Shown here: piece by piece, positions 1 to 6,532 of the stretch
How the letters are laid out: every line of letters begins with the position of its first letter
Position numbering within the stretch: position 1 is the stretch's first letter
Assembly: GCA_947175225.1 (NCBI GenBank)
Contig: CAMWLX010000198.1
Span: 1-6,607 of the forward strand
Direction: 5' to 3'
Length of the DNA stretch: 6,607 nucleotides
Source: an uncultured Porphyromonadaceae bacterium
GTDB lineage: Bacteria > Bacteroidota > Bacteroidia > Bacteroidales > Muribaculaceae
Notes under the pieces: generated by a model
What the model saw: only the letters and a program-made list of their open reading frames with translations
What the model was told of the DNA's origin: nothing
Databases searched by the model: none
Translations under genes and position numbers: made by a program

Positions 1-2106
1 TTTGAAGTGGGGGCGGGTGGGGGGGGGGGATTTTTCTATCGTGAAGGTTGAGGAGGGAGTGGTGTAGATGGTCACTTTGTCGAAGAGGGGCTCTCCCACC
101 CAATATTCCGGAAGTCCGGGACATACGGGATAGAAACCCATTGCGGAGAAGACATACCATGCCGACATCTGGCCTGCATCGTCGTTACCAGCTAATCCCC
201 CCGGAATATCCTTATATTCAGTGTCCATTATATGCTTTATCCATTTGGCAGCCTTGTCGGGACGATCCACTGCATTGTATAGATACACTATCTGATGGCA
301 AGGCTCATTGCCATGCCAATATCTTTTCATCTCGAAAAGGGAATCGAGTTTGGCTTCCACCACTTCTTTTCCTCCAAGAATATCAATTAGCCCCTCCGGG
401 TCGTGAGGAACATACCATGTATAATGGCAAGGGGCTCCCTCCGTAATAAAAGAATTAAATGTGAACGGATTTATACTGTCTGCCCAAGTGCCATCTGCAT
501 GGCGACCATTGGCATATCCTAACTTTGGATCAATCACATTCCGATAGTTTTTAGAACGCTTCTCAAGAATCTCTGCATCCTCGTCATGCCCCAAATGACG
601 AGCTAAGCGCGAAAGGGCGAAATCATCAAAAGCATACTCAAGAGTGCGTGAAGTCTGCTCATTCTTATGGAAAGCATCCTCTACCCCATCTTCAAGAGGC
701 ACATATCCATATTTAAGATATGACTCAAGCGCACGGCGGCCTTTGCCATCTACATATTCTTGCCTCGTGGCAGGAGATTCAAAAGCATTTTTACGAAGAT
801 ATGAATATGCTTCCTCCACCGGGAAATCTGTCACTCCCTTAGCCACTGCATCCGCGATAGCAGCAGAGCAGTGATCCCCAATCATAGCGGCTGTATAGCT
901 ACCCCAACATGGGAAAATCGGCATCCAACCACCTTGCTGAGCCTTCAGCACCAAAGAATACATCATGTCGGCACTACGTTTTGGATCAAGTATAGTGATA
1001 AGAGGATGCTCAGCACGATAGGTATCCCACATCGAATAGTCATCGTAATAGTCGCGCCCAGGCTCCATCTTCAATACTTCACCTGTTCCGGCAAAAGAAA
1101 CGTAGCTTCCATCCACGTCGCTCACTACCCGAGGAAGAAGAGAGGCACGATAAAGACTGCCATAGAATTTTCCTTTATCCTCGTCAGAGCCACCCTCAAC
1201 CTCAATTTTAGCGAGATGAGAATCCCATATTTGAGAAACTTCCGCACGCACTGCGTCAAAATCCAAATCTCGCAGCTCTGTTTCAAGATTTAGGCGTGCG
1301 CCATCAAGTGAAGTAAAGCTATTCCCTACCCTGACATCCACCGGAACATCCTTCTTTCTCTTGAAAGATACGTATGCACCTATGCCGGGAGCTCCCTCTG
1401 CTTTGAGAGAACCCTCGTATACGTCATCTCCACGAAAGACTCCGGTAGACATCACATCAAGATCTTCCGGATATTGAACAATAAACCATCCAGAAAAACC
1501 AGCCGGTTCTCCCCAACCCTGATAAATACGGTGAACAGGGTTGCAACCCCTTATCTCACGACGCAGAGTGTCGATTTCTATCCAGCCCGCACCTTCATCA
1601 GTATTTGGATTGACCACAAGATGCCCTATCCCATCCGAATCGTATGTGAAGCGAAGGATACCGGAGCGAGAAAGACCTGTCATCTCCGCTTTCAAGCCTT
1701 CGTCAGGGAGCGAGACGGAATAATAGTCGGGACGTGCTATCTCTGAATCTCTGTCAATCCGCGAAGCACGAGATAGCGGAGAAGTGCGCAACTTCCCTCC
1801 AAGAGCAGCAAGCGACACACTGCCATAGTCTTGGGTGCAGCCACCGAATATCCAATGACTCGCACGGAAACCTTGCAAGTCAGTATCGGCATAATAATAT
1901 GGTGCTATACATTTTTCCTCTGTGTCGCGAGTTTGAGGAGTCCATAGGGTCATACCATGGGGTACACACACTGCAGGCACAGTCTGTCCGTGCTCCTCAG
2001 AGCCTTTGCCGAAAAGTCCGGCAGTCATAGTGGTGGCTTCGGCAGTGCCGACACGGGTGTCGACAAAATTTATTAGTGATAAGAGTAAAATTAGGAAATT
2101 AGTCAT
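1..2106 (-). CDS. GH92 family alpha-mannosidase, 3' end cut by the window edge
   Basis: Reading the minus strand from the ATG at 2106-2104 gives 702 codons with no stop, ending on a codon boundary at position 1, so the C-terminus lies outside the window. Family-typical stretches run the whole way: FVDTRVGTA (14-22), FRASHW (80-85), the YYDDYSMWDTYRAEHPL block (353-369), TEGAPCHYTWYVPHD (555-569), HGNEPCHQ (598-605) and GNDDAGQMSAWYVFSAMGFYP (640-660). These identify glycoside hydrolase family 92, Ca2+-dependent exo-alpha-mannosidases that trim mannose from N-glycans or yeast mannan, with an N-terminal beta-sandwich and a C-terminal (alpha/alpha)6 barrel. The acidic residues of the TEG, GNEP and GNDD motifs are the family's catalytic and substrate-binding candidates and are present. 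Linkage specificity cannot be told from this. A hydrophobic start (FLILLLSLI, 4-12) suggests export, probably to the periplasm, but no basic residue precedes it. By comparison with the family only about 30-60 residues should be missing. The last dozen residues, after TFTIE, do not look like the family. The gene starts 62 bases after the mutS stop. Confidence 0.93.
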   Translation of the reverse strand, partial: MTNFLILLLSLINFVDTRVGTAEATTMTAGLFGKGSEEHGQTVPAVCVPHGMTLWTPQTRDTEEKCIAPYYYADTDLQGFRASHWIFGGCTQDYGSVSLAALGGKLRTSPLSRASRIDRDSEIARPDYYSVSLPDEGLKAEMTGLSRSGILRFTYDSDGIGHLVVNPNTDEGAGWIEIDTLRREIRGCNPVHRIYQGWGEPAGFSGWFIVQYPEDLDVMSTGVFRGDDVYEGSLKAEGAPGIGAYVSFKRKKDVPVDVRVGNSFTSLDGARLNLETELRDLDFDAVRAEVSQIWDSHLAKIEVEGGSDEDKGKFYGSLYRASLLPRVVSDVDGSYVSFAGTGEVLKMEPGRDYYDDYSMWDTYRAEHPLITILDPKRSADMMYSLVLKAQQGGWMPIFPCWGSYTAAMIGDHCSAAIADAVAKGVTDFPVEEAYSYLRKNAFESPATRQEYVDGKGRRALESYLKYGYVPLEDGVEDAFHKNEQTSRTLEYAFDDFALSRLARHLGHDEDAEILEKRSKNYRNVIDPKLGYANGRHADGTWADSINPFTFNSFITEGAPCHYTWYVPHDPEGLIDILGGKEVVEAKLDSLFEMKRYWHGNEPCHQIVYLYNAVDRPDKAAKWIKHIMDTEYKDIPGGLAGNDDAGQMSAWYVFSAMGFYPVCPGLPEYWVGEPLFDKVTIYTTPSSTFTIEKSPPPTRPHFK
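19..29. other. 11-base G homopolymer in a G-rich window edge
   Basis: Eleven consecutive G lie at 19-29, within a stretch (9-29) that is almost all G. On the coding strand this is a C run inside the GH92 gene, at the place where the protein stops resembling its family (SPPPTRPHFK instead of the usual Asn/Ser-rich strand after TFTIE). Either the end of the contig is unreliable here, or a homopolymer slip has changed the frame. The rest of the gene has no comparable run. Confidence 0.7.
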
Positions 2107-2110
2107 GGGT

Positions 2111-2155
2111 AAGGTCTTTAAGGTCTTTAAGGTCTTTAAGGACCTTAAGGACGTT
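2111..2155. repeat. Five tandem 9-base units between mutS and the GH92 gene
   Basis: On the plus strand the units are AAGGTCTTT at 2111-2119, 2120-2128 and 2129-2137, then AAGGACCTT at 2138-2146 and AAGGACGTT at 2147-2155. The array fills 45 of the 61 bases between the mutS stop and the GH92 start, ending 4 bases before the start codon. Units 3 and 4 form an inverted repeat (AAGGTC at 2129-2134 against GACCTT at 2141-2146), so the transcript could fold into a small hairpin next to the start. The unit length is a multiple of three, and the minus-strand frame that continues into GH92 stays open through it, reading Leu-Lys-Thr repeatedly, but it has no ATG, GTG or TTG. No T-run follows, so it is not a normal terminator. 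Its function is unknown. Confidence 0.9.
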
Positions 2156-2167
2156 ATACAATAATTA

Positions 2168-4819
2168 TTATTTTCCGGTGAGGAGCGATTTTAGGTCGTG
2201 AAGCACTGTCAGGGATTGGAGGGGAGTCAGATTGTCGATGTCAAGAGTGAGGATGCGGTCGCGGATTTGACTTAGCATCGGATCATCGAGCTGGAAGAAG
2301 CTTAGCTGATAGCCGTCGCGCTGTCCGGCAATCTCGCCGAGTTTTCCTTTTGCCACGCTGTCCACTCCTTTATTGTCGGAATTGCGAGCGGCTGATTCCA
2401 AACGCTCAAGCACCTGATCGGCTCGCTTCACAATCGAAGGAGGCATACCCGCCAACTTCGCTACATGAATACCGAAAGAGTGTTCCGACCCTCCCTTTAC
2501 AAGTTTGCGAAGGAATACCACTTTTCCTTTGATTTCCTTAACCGAAACACTCCAATTATGGATACGCTTGAAGGATTTCTCCATTTCATTGAGTTCATGA
2601 TAATGAGTGGCGAAAAGTGTTTTCGGCGCACAACGTCCATTTTCATGGATATGCTCCACAATCGACCATGCTATGGAAATGCCATCGTAGGTGGAAGTGC
2701 CACGTCCCAATTCATCGAAGAGTATAAGAGAGCGACCACTCATATTATTTAGTATGGAAGCAGCCTCACTCATTTCCACCATAAATGTGGATTCCCCGGC
2801 AGCTAAATTGTCGCTTGCACCAACACGGGTAAAAATCTTGTCAACGATGCCAATACGAGCTGACTCAGCAGGCACAAACGATCCCATTTGAGCCATTATC
2901 ACAATAAGGGCAGTCTGACGCAACAAAGCTGACTTACCGCTCATATTCGGACCTGTGATCATCAAAATCTGATTCCGGTCGCAGTCAAGGCGGACTGTAT
3001 TGGAAATATAAGGTTCACCAGGTGGAAGACGCTTTTCAATGACAGGATGCCGCCCTTCTATAATCTCGAGAGAAGTGGAATCATCCACTATCGGACGCAC
3101 ATAACCATTATCGGCAGCTGCATCCGCCATGCTCAATAGAAAGTCAATCTCTGCAGCGGCATTGGCACTCTTCTGCATCGGGGCACAAGCCCGGGCAAGA
3201 TGATCAAGGAGTTTTGCATAAATCTCCCCTTCTATTTGTCCGATACGGTCGGAAGCCGTCAGTATCTTCTGTTCGAAATCCTTTAATTCTTCAGTTATGT
3301 AACGCTCTGCATTGACGAGTGTCTGCTTCCTTATCCATTCAGCCGGCACCTTATCCTTATGCGTATTGCGCACCTCTATATAATAGCCAAAGACATTGTT
3401 GTAGCTAATCTTTAGCGACGTAATGCCTGTGCGTTCTATCTCCCGGGCGCATATCGCATCGAGGGAAGCCCGCGCATTGTCGTGGAGACCACGGTATTCA
3501 TCAAGTTCCTTCGACACACCTGCAGCAATCGAACCACCTTTACTGAAAACGGCAGGGGCATCAGGAGCAATAGTAGCCCTTATAAGTCCTATATATTGCT
3601 CAAGGGGTTGCATTTCCTCAGCAATTTTCAGTATTTCAGGACAGTCAGCACCTGCAAGTGATTTTTTCAGGCGCATGCATCCTTCCATGGAATTAGCAAG
3701 CGAAAGAAGATCTCGAGGTTGGGCACGCCGGTTGGAAGTCTTTCCAATCATACGCTGCATATCCCCTATCGTCTGAAGGCATGTGCGGGTATAGTCGCGG
3801 CGGTCAGTGTCGCGGAAAAAGAAATCCACCATCGCATGGCGCTCATTAATCTTTTGAGGATCAAGAAGTGGAAAACTTAAATTGGAAGAAAGCAGACGCG
3901 CCCCCATGGGAGTGACGGTATGATCGAGAACACCGAAAAGAGTAAGACCTTTCGCTCCACTTGCAGAATATGTAAGTTCAAGATTACGCAGAGTGAAGGG
4001 ATCCATGCGCAAGAATCTCTCGCTATCGATGCGTGAAAGCACCGTAATATGCGATGTATTCGTATGCCCTGTGATATCAAGATAATAGAGAAGACTTCCG
4101 GCTGCAATGAGAGCAAGAGGCATATCATCAAGACCAAAACCCTTGAGAGTGGCAGTCTGGAATTGCTTAAGAAGACGCTCACGGGCAGAATCTTCCGTAT
4201 AAACCCAATCTTCCATATCGAAGACAGGGCATTTCCAAGTGATGATTTCATTGCAGAGTTCCTTGGTGCCGTTCATACGTAGAAGTTCTTTTGGAGCGAA
4301 AGCTGAAAGAAGTTTGTCTATTTCAGCCGGATCGGTCTCAGCAGCAAGAAACTCACCTGTGGTGATATCAAGAAAAGCAATGCCGGCTCTCACTATTTTT
4401 CCTTTGCCCGTCCGCTGGAAATGTATTCCTGCAAGATAGTTGTTTTCCGCCCCTTCTATTGAAGCATCGTTGGTGTTTACACCCGGAGTAACAAGCTCTG
4501 TGATACCACGCTTCACGAGTTTTTTCGTGAGTTTAGGATCCTCAAGTTGCTCACAAATTGCCACTCTCTTTCCAGCTCTGACGAGTTTCGGAAGATAGGT
4601 GTCGAGCGCATGATGTGGGAATCCGGCAAGTTCCACCGACTGTGCAGAGCCATTGGCACGCCTGGTCAATGTTATGCCAAGTATAGAGCTTGCCTCTATT
4701 GCATCGTCGGAGAAAGTCTCATAAAAGTCACCTACGCGGAAAAGCAATATGGCATCGGGATGCTTTTTCTTCATCTCGAAATATTGCTTCATCAGAGGAG
4801 TCTCTACTATTTTTGCCAT
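2168..4819 (-). CDS. mutS: DNA mismatch repair ATPase MutS
   Basis: Complete 883-residue MutS, a usual length for the family. The dimer scans DNA, binds base mismatches and small loops, and uses ATP to become a sliding clamp that recruits MutL. The mismatch-reading motif Phe-Tyr-Glu is at 32-34 (GDFYETFSDDA) in the N-terminal domain. The connector, lever and clamp regions follow. The ATPase domain carries Walker A GPNMSGKS (623-630), Walker B ending in Asp702-Glu703 with the family block DELGRGTSTYDG (702-713), and the ATHYHEL switch (737-743). QLSFF at 838-842 matches a beta-clamp binding motif and is followed by a short helical C-terminal tail. The start ATG (4819-4817) gives the expected MutS N-terminus (TPLMKQYFEMKKKHPD). 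No Shine-Dalgarno sequence is seen, as is normal for Bacteroidota. No key residue is missing and no frameshift is visible. No consensus -7 element was found in the 92-base spacer, so read-through from mgtE is possible. Confidence 0.98.
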   Translation of the reverse strand: MAKIVETPLMKQYFEMKKKHPDAILLFRVGDFYETFSDDAIEASSILGITLTRRANGSAQSVELAGFPHHALDTYLPKLVRAGKRVAICEQLEDPKLTKKLVKRGITELVTPGVNTNDASIEGAENNYLAGIHFQRTGKGKIVRAGIAFLDITTGEFLAAETDPAEIDKLLSAFAPKELLRMNGTKELCNEIITWKCPVFDMEDWVYTEDSARERLLKQFQTATLKGFGLDDMPLALIAAGSLLYYLDITGHTNTSHITVLSRIDSERFLRMDPFTLRNLELTYSASGAKGLTLFGVLDHTVTPMGARLLSSNLSFPLLDPQKINERHAMVDFFFRDTDRRDYTRTCLQTIGDMQRMIGKTSNRRAQPRDLLSLANSMEGCMRLKKSLAGADCPEILKIAEEMQPLEQYIGLIRATIAPDAPAVFSKGGSIAAGVSKELDEYRGLHDNARASLDAICAREIERTGITSLKISYNNVFGYYIEVRNTHKDKVPAEWIRKQTLVNAERYITEELKDFEQKILTASDRIGQIEGEIYAKLLDHLARACAPMQKSANAAAEIDFLLSMADAAADNGYVRPIVDDSTSLEIIEGRHPVIEKRLPPGEPYISNTVRLDCDRNQILMITGPNMSGKSALLRQTALIVIMAQMGSFVPAESARIGIVDKIFTRVGASDNLAAGESTFMVEMSEAASILNNMSGRSLILFDELGRGTSTYDGISIAWSIVEHIHENGRCAPKTLFATHYHELNEMEKSFKRIHNWSVSVKEIKGKVVFLRKLVKGGSEHSFGIHVAKLAGMPPSIVKRADQVLERLESAARNSDNKGVDSVAKGKLGEIAGQRDGYQLSFFQLDDPMLSQIRDRILTLDIDNLTPLQSLTVLHDLKSLLTGK

Positions 4820-4828
4820 TGTAAAAGG

Positions 4829-4849
4829 TTTCAGGGTTCAGGCGTCAGG
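4829..4849. repeat. Three tandem 7-base units just upstream of mutS
   Basis: On the plus strand the units are TTTCAGG (4829-4835), GTTCAGG (4836-4842) and CGTCAGG (4843-4849), sharing TCAGG at the same phase. On the coding strand they read CCTGACG, CCTGAAC and CCTGAAA, ending 9 bases before the mutS ATG, in what must be its leader or core upstream region. The period (7) means it cannot be a simple in-frame peptide repeat. It may be a regulatory or slippage-derived repeat. Nothing in the sequence shows which. Confidence 0.65.
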
Positions 4850-4859
4850 TTTAATTAAA

Positions 4860-4898
4860 TATTTATAGGGCTTATACGCCATATATGCCCTATAAATA
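4860..4898. terminator. Long hairpin between mgtE and mutS, possible mgtE terminator
   Basis: A perfect 12-base inverted repeat, TATTTATAGGGC (4860-4871) against GCCCTATAAATA (4887-4898). Inside it a second TATA/TATA pair (4873-4876 with 4882-4885) follows one T-T mismatch and leaves a 5-base loop. It begins 13 bases after the mgtE stop codon in the direction of transcription, which is where a terminator would sit. The 3' side continues as ATTTAATTAAACC on the minus strand, with only short T runs, so it is a weak match to a rho-independent terminator. Other readings are an RNA-stability hairpin that separates mgtE and mutS messages, or an operator for a dimeric regulator of mutS. Confidence 0.5.
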
Positions 4899-4911
4899 AT
4901 CTAAATTATAA

Positions 4912-6279
4912 TTACTCAAGTGGGAAAAGGCTGAGCATCCAAGTAGACATTCCTACATAGATAAGTAGGCCTACCACGTCGTTCATAATCTGTATGAAAG
5001 GTCCTGTAGCGAGGGCAGGGTTGATTTTCATCCTCTCGAGGGTAAGAGGCACAAATGTACCGAAAACTGTAGCGAATATCACCACACAGAAGAGTGATGC
5101 CGCGACTGCAAAGGAGACGGCGTACATATGGGGCTGAGTGAAGAGCACATATATAAGTACCACTCCGCTTATCACAACTGCATTTAGAAGAGCTATCAAT
5201 ACTTCCCTACCAATCTGCTTCCAAGCATCCTTGATTTCCAATCGGCCATTGGCAAGACCTTGCACGACGATAGCGGATGCCTGCACACCTACGTTACCAC
5301 CCGTACCACCGATGAGGGGAATAAAGATGGCAAGGGCAGTGACAGCGGCTATCTGTGCCTCAAAACCGGTAAGGATCACTGAGTTTATTATACCACCGAT
5401 AATACCAATAAGCAGCCATGGGATTCGTGCCTTGGTCTGGGCAAATACCGAGTCATCAACATCAACATCGGAGGAGATACCTGATGCCAACTGGTAGTCA
5501 CGTTCCGACTGTTCGCGCACCTCGTCCATGATGTCGTCGACAGTGATTTGTCCGGCAAGGCGTCCGATGGAGTCAACTACAGGCATCGCTACAAGGTCGT
5601 ATTTCTCAAAGTCGATAGCCACCTCATCGATAGGAGTATCGGTGTGCACCTTGACAGGGTCGGTCTGCATCACATGCTTTATCTTCGACACCGAAGGGTC
5701 AGTGATCATCTTCTTCAGAGGGAGGATACCTTTCAGGCGATTGTCGTCGTCTACTACATAGACATAATATATCTCGTCGAGATCAGCTGCTTGGCGACGC
5801 ATCTCCTTCAGGCACTCCGGCATTGACCAGTTTTCGTTGACGGCAATATATTCGGTGCCCATAAGACCACCGGCGGTGTCTTCATCGTATTGTAAGAGGT
5901 CGACGATATCGCCAGCCTGCTCCATGTCGTCGATATGCTGGATTACCTCTTCACGATCTTCCTCGTCGAGTTCCTGAATAAGGTCGACGGCATCATCGGT
6001 GTCAAGTTCGTCGATAAACTCGCCGATCTGCTCAGGCTCCATATGCTCGATGAGTTTCTTACGGTCTTCCTCATCGAGTTCCATCAGCACGTCTGCCTTC
6101 TTTTCCTTATCATCTATAAGGTTGAAGAGCAATTCGGCTTGCTTTATATTAAGCTTACGTAGAAGTTCGGCAATGTCGGCCGGGTGGAGGTCGGCAATTT
6201 CATGGCGAATGCCGGCAGCATCTTCGCTGTCGGCCATATTCTCTATTCTCTCTATGTCTTCTTCAGTGAAATCCTTCAT
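4912..6279 (-). CDS. mgtE: Magnesium transporter MgtE (CBS-domain Mg2+ channel)
   Basis: The 455-residue protein matches the usual MgtE size and layout, and acts as a homodimeric inner-membrane Mg2+ channel that closes when cytosolic Mg2+ is high. An acidic, helical-repeat N domain (about 20-135, HPADIAELL at 32-40, with recurring Asp/Glu-rich helices) leads into EDTAGGLMGTEYIAV (133-147) and two CBS domains (about 140-255, ending AMPVVDSIGRLAGQITVDDI). A connecting helix follows, then five membrane segments at about 286-305, 308-342, 359-380, 387-412 and 432-453. The pore block GGTGGNVGVQ (324-333) and an Asp in MNDVVGLLIY (Asp434) correspond to the conserved pore region and the Mg2+-binding Asp of Thermus MgtE. 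The frame stays open to a GTG at 6384, but those 35 extra residues are Lys/Ile/Ser-rich, translated from AT-rich promoter DNA and part of a hairpin. The ATG at 6279-6277 gives the family N-terminus and is preferred. A second ATG at 6237 (residue 15) is possible but would shorten the N domain. Confidence 0.95.
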   Translation of the reverse strand: MKDFTEEDIERIENMADSEDAAGIRHEIADLHPADIAELLRKLNIKQAELLFNLIDDKEKKADVLMELDEEDRKKLIEHMEPEQIGEFIDELDTDDAVDLIQELDEEDREEVIQHIDDMEQAGDIVDLLQYDEDTAGGLMGTEYIAVNENWSMPECLKEMRRQAADLDEIYYVYVVDDDNRLKGILPLKKMITDPSVSKIKHVMQTDPVKVHTDTPIDEVAIDFEKYDLVAMPVVDSIGRLAGQITVDDIMDEVREQSERDYQLASGISSDVDVDDSVFAQTKARIPWLLIGIIGGIINSVILTGFEAQIAAVTALAIFIPLIGGTGGNVGVQASAIVVQGLANGRLEIKDAWKQIGREVLIALLNAVVISGVVLIYVLFTQPHMYAVSFAVAASLFCVVIFATVFGTFVPLTLERMKINPALATGPFIQIMNDVVGLLIYVGMSTWMLSLFPLE

Positions 6280-6285
6280 AGAGGA

Positions 6286-6293
6286 CAAAGATA
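6286..6293 (-). promoter_or_regulatory. Bacteroidetes-type -7 promoter element before mgtE
   Basis: The minus strand reads TATCTTTG here, a perfect match to the TAnnTTTG -7 consensus of the Bacteroidetes primary sigma factor. It ends only 6 bases before the chosen mgtE ATG, so transcription would begin at or within a few bases of that codon, giving a leaderless or nearly leaderless message. No TTTG -33 element lies at the usual distance; that stretch is AT-rich. The alternative is chance similarity in AT-rich DNA. Confidence 0.55.
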
Positions 6294-6378
6294 GTGATTT
6301 TTTTTGAATAATTAAGAATTTAGAAATTATAAATTTTGAATTTTTTTTATTTTTGGAAGCGTGAGTGATGATTAATTG

Positions 6379-6428
6379 CCCCACGAGCTGACGCTCGGGA
6401 TTAACAAGATTAGCAGCCCTCCGGGCTG
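6379..6428. repeat. Paired GC-rich hairpins in an AT-rich spacer, REP-like element
   Basis: Two short inverted repeats sit 14 bases apart. The first pairs CGAGC (6384-6388) with GCTCG (6393-6397) around TGAC; beyond a single bulged A it extends by CC (6381-6382) with GG (6398-6399). The second pairs CAGCCC (6414-6419) with GGGCTG (6423-6428) around TCC. Both are GC-rich islands in a spacer otherwise dominated by A and T, and neither is followed by a T-run in either direction, so they are poor terminators. The two-hairpin layout resembles dispersed extragenic palindromes. Only one copy is visible in this window, so the repeat status is inferred. Confidence 0.5.
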
Positions 6429-6532
6429 AGCCGCAGTAATTATTACCAATCTTTTTTACTATTGAAGTTGTTTAAACTTATTTACGAATAAAAAAAATTT
6501 ACAATGAAGAGTTAAAATAAATATTCTTTTTA

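Larger units (their letters stand above)
6280..6532. other. AT-rich spacer upstream of mgtE
   Basis: No gene is supported in these 253 bases. They hold the -7 element next to mgtE, the paired hairpins at 6379-6428, several A/T homopolymer runs (for example T at 6299-6305 and A at 6490-6497), and weak palindromes such as GTTTAAAC at 6470-6477. A further weak promoter match on the minus strand, TAAGTTTA at 6480-6473 with TTG 21 bases upstream (6504-6502), would give mgtE a leader of about 190 bases containing the hairpins. It differs from the consensus at the last base. Confidence 0.5.

Noticed and set aside
48..2030. Several plus-strand open frames of 60-140 codons across the left third (for example 48-446, 871-1293 and 1734-2030)
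   Set aside because: They lie antisense to the continuous, well-conserved GH92 frame, have unnatural composition and match no family. They are shadows.
2111..2155. CRISPR array
   Set aside because: The units are 9 bases, directly abutting with no spacers, and no cas genes are near.
2107..2167. Rho-independent terminator after mutS
   Set aside because: The only stem (AAGGTC/GACCTT) is short and no T-run follows on the minus strand.
2350..4858. Plus-strand open frames, and a second minus frame (3877-4251), over mutS
   Set aside because: All fall within the complete MutS coding sequence, which has every expected motif. None has its own conserved features.
1..6279. mgtE-mutS-GH92 as a functional operon or new system
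   Set aside because: The genes share direction and short spacers but have unrelated roles, and a strong hairpin lies between the first two. Co-location alone is not evidence of joint function.
5138..6307. Plus-strand Ser/Ile-rich open frames opposite mgtE
   Set aside because: They are the antisense of acidic and membrane segments of MgtE, whose codons read as Ser, Ile and Leu on the other strand.
6280..6384. 35-residue N-terminal extension of MgtE from a GTG at 6384
   Set aside because: It is translated from AT-rich promoter DNA and half of a hairpin, contains the -7 element, and does not resemble any MgtE N-terminus.
6473..6504. Upstream promoter for mgtE (TTG, 21-base gap, TAAGTTTA)
   Set aside because: The -7 match misses the last base and the DNA is AT-rich enough for chance matches. 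It is kept only as an alternative to the perfect element at 6286-6293.
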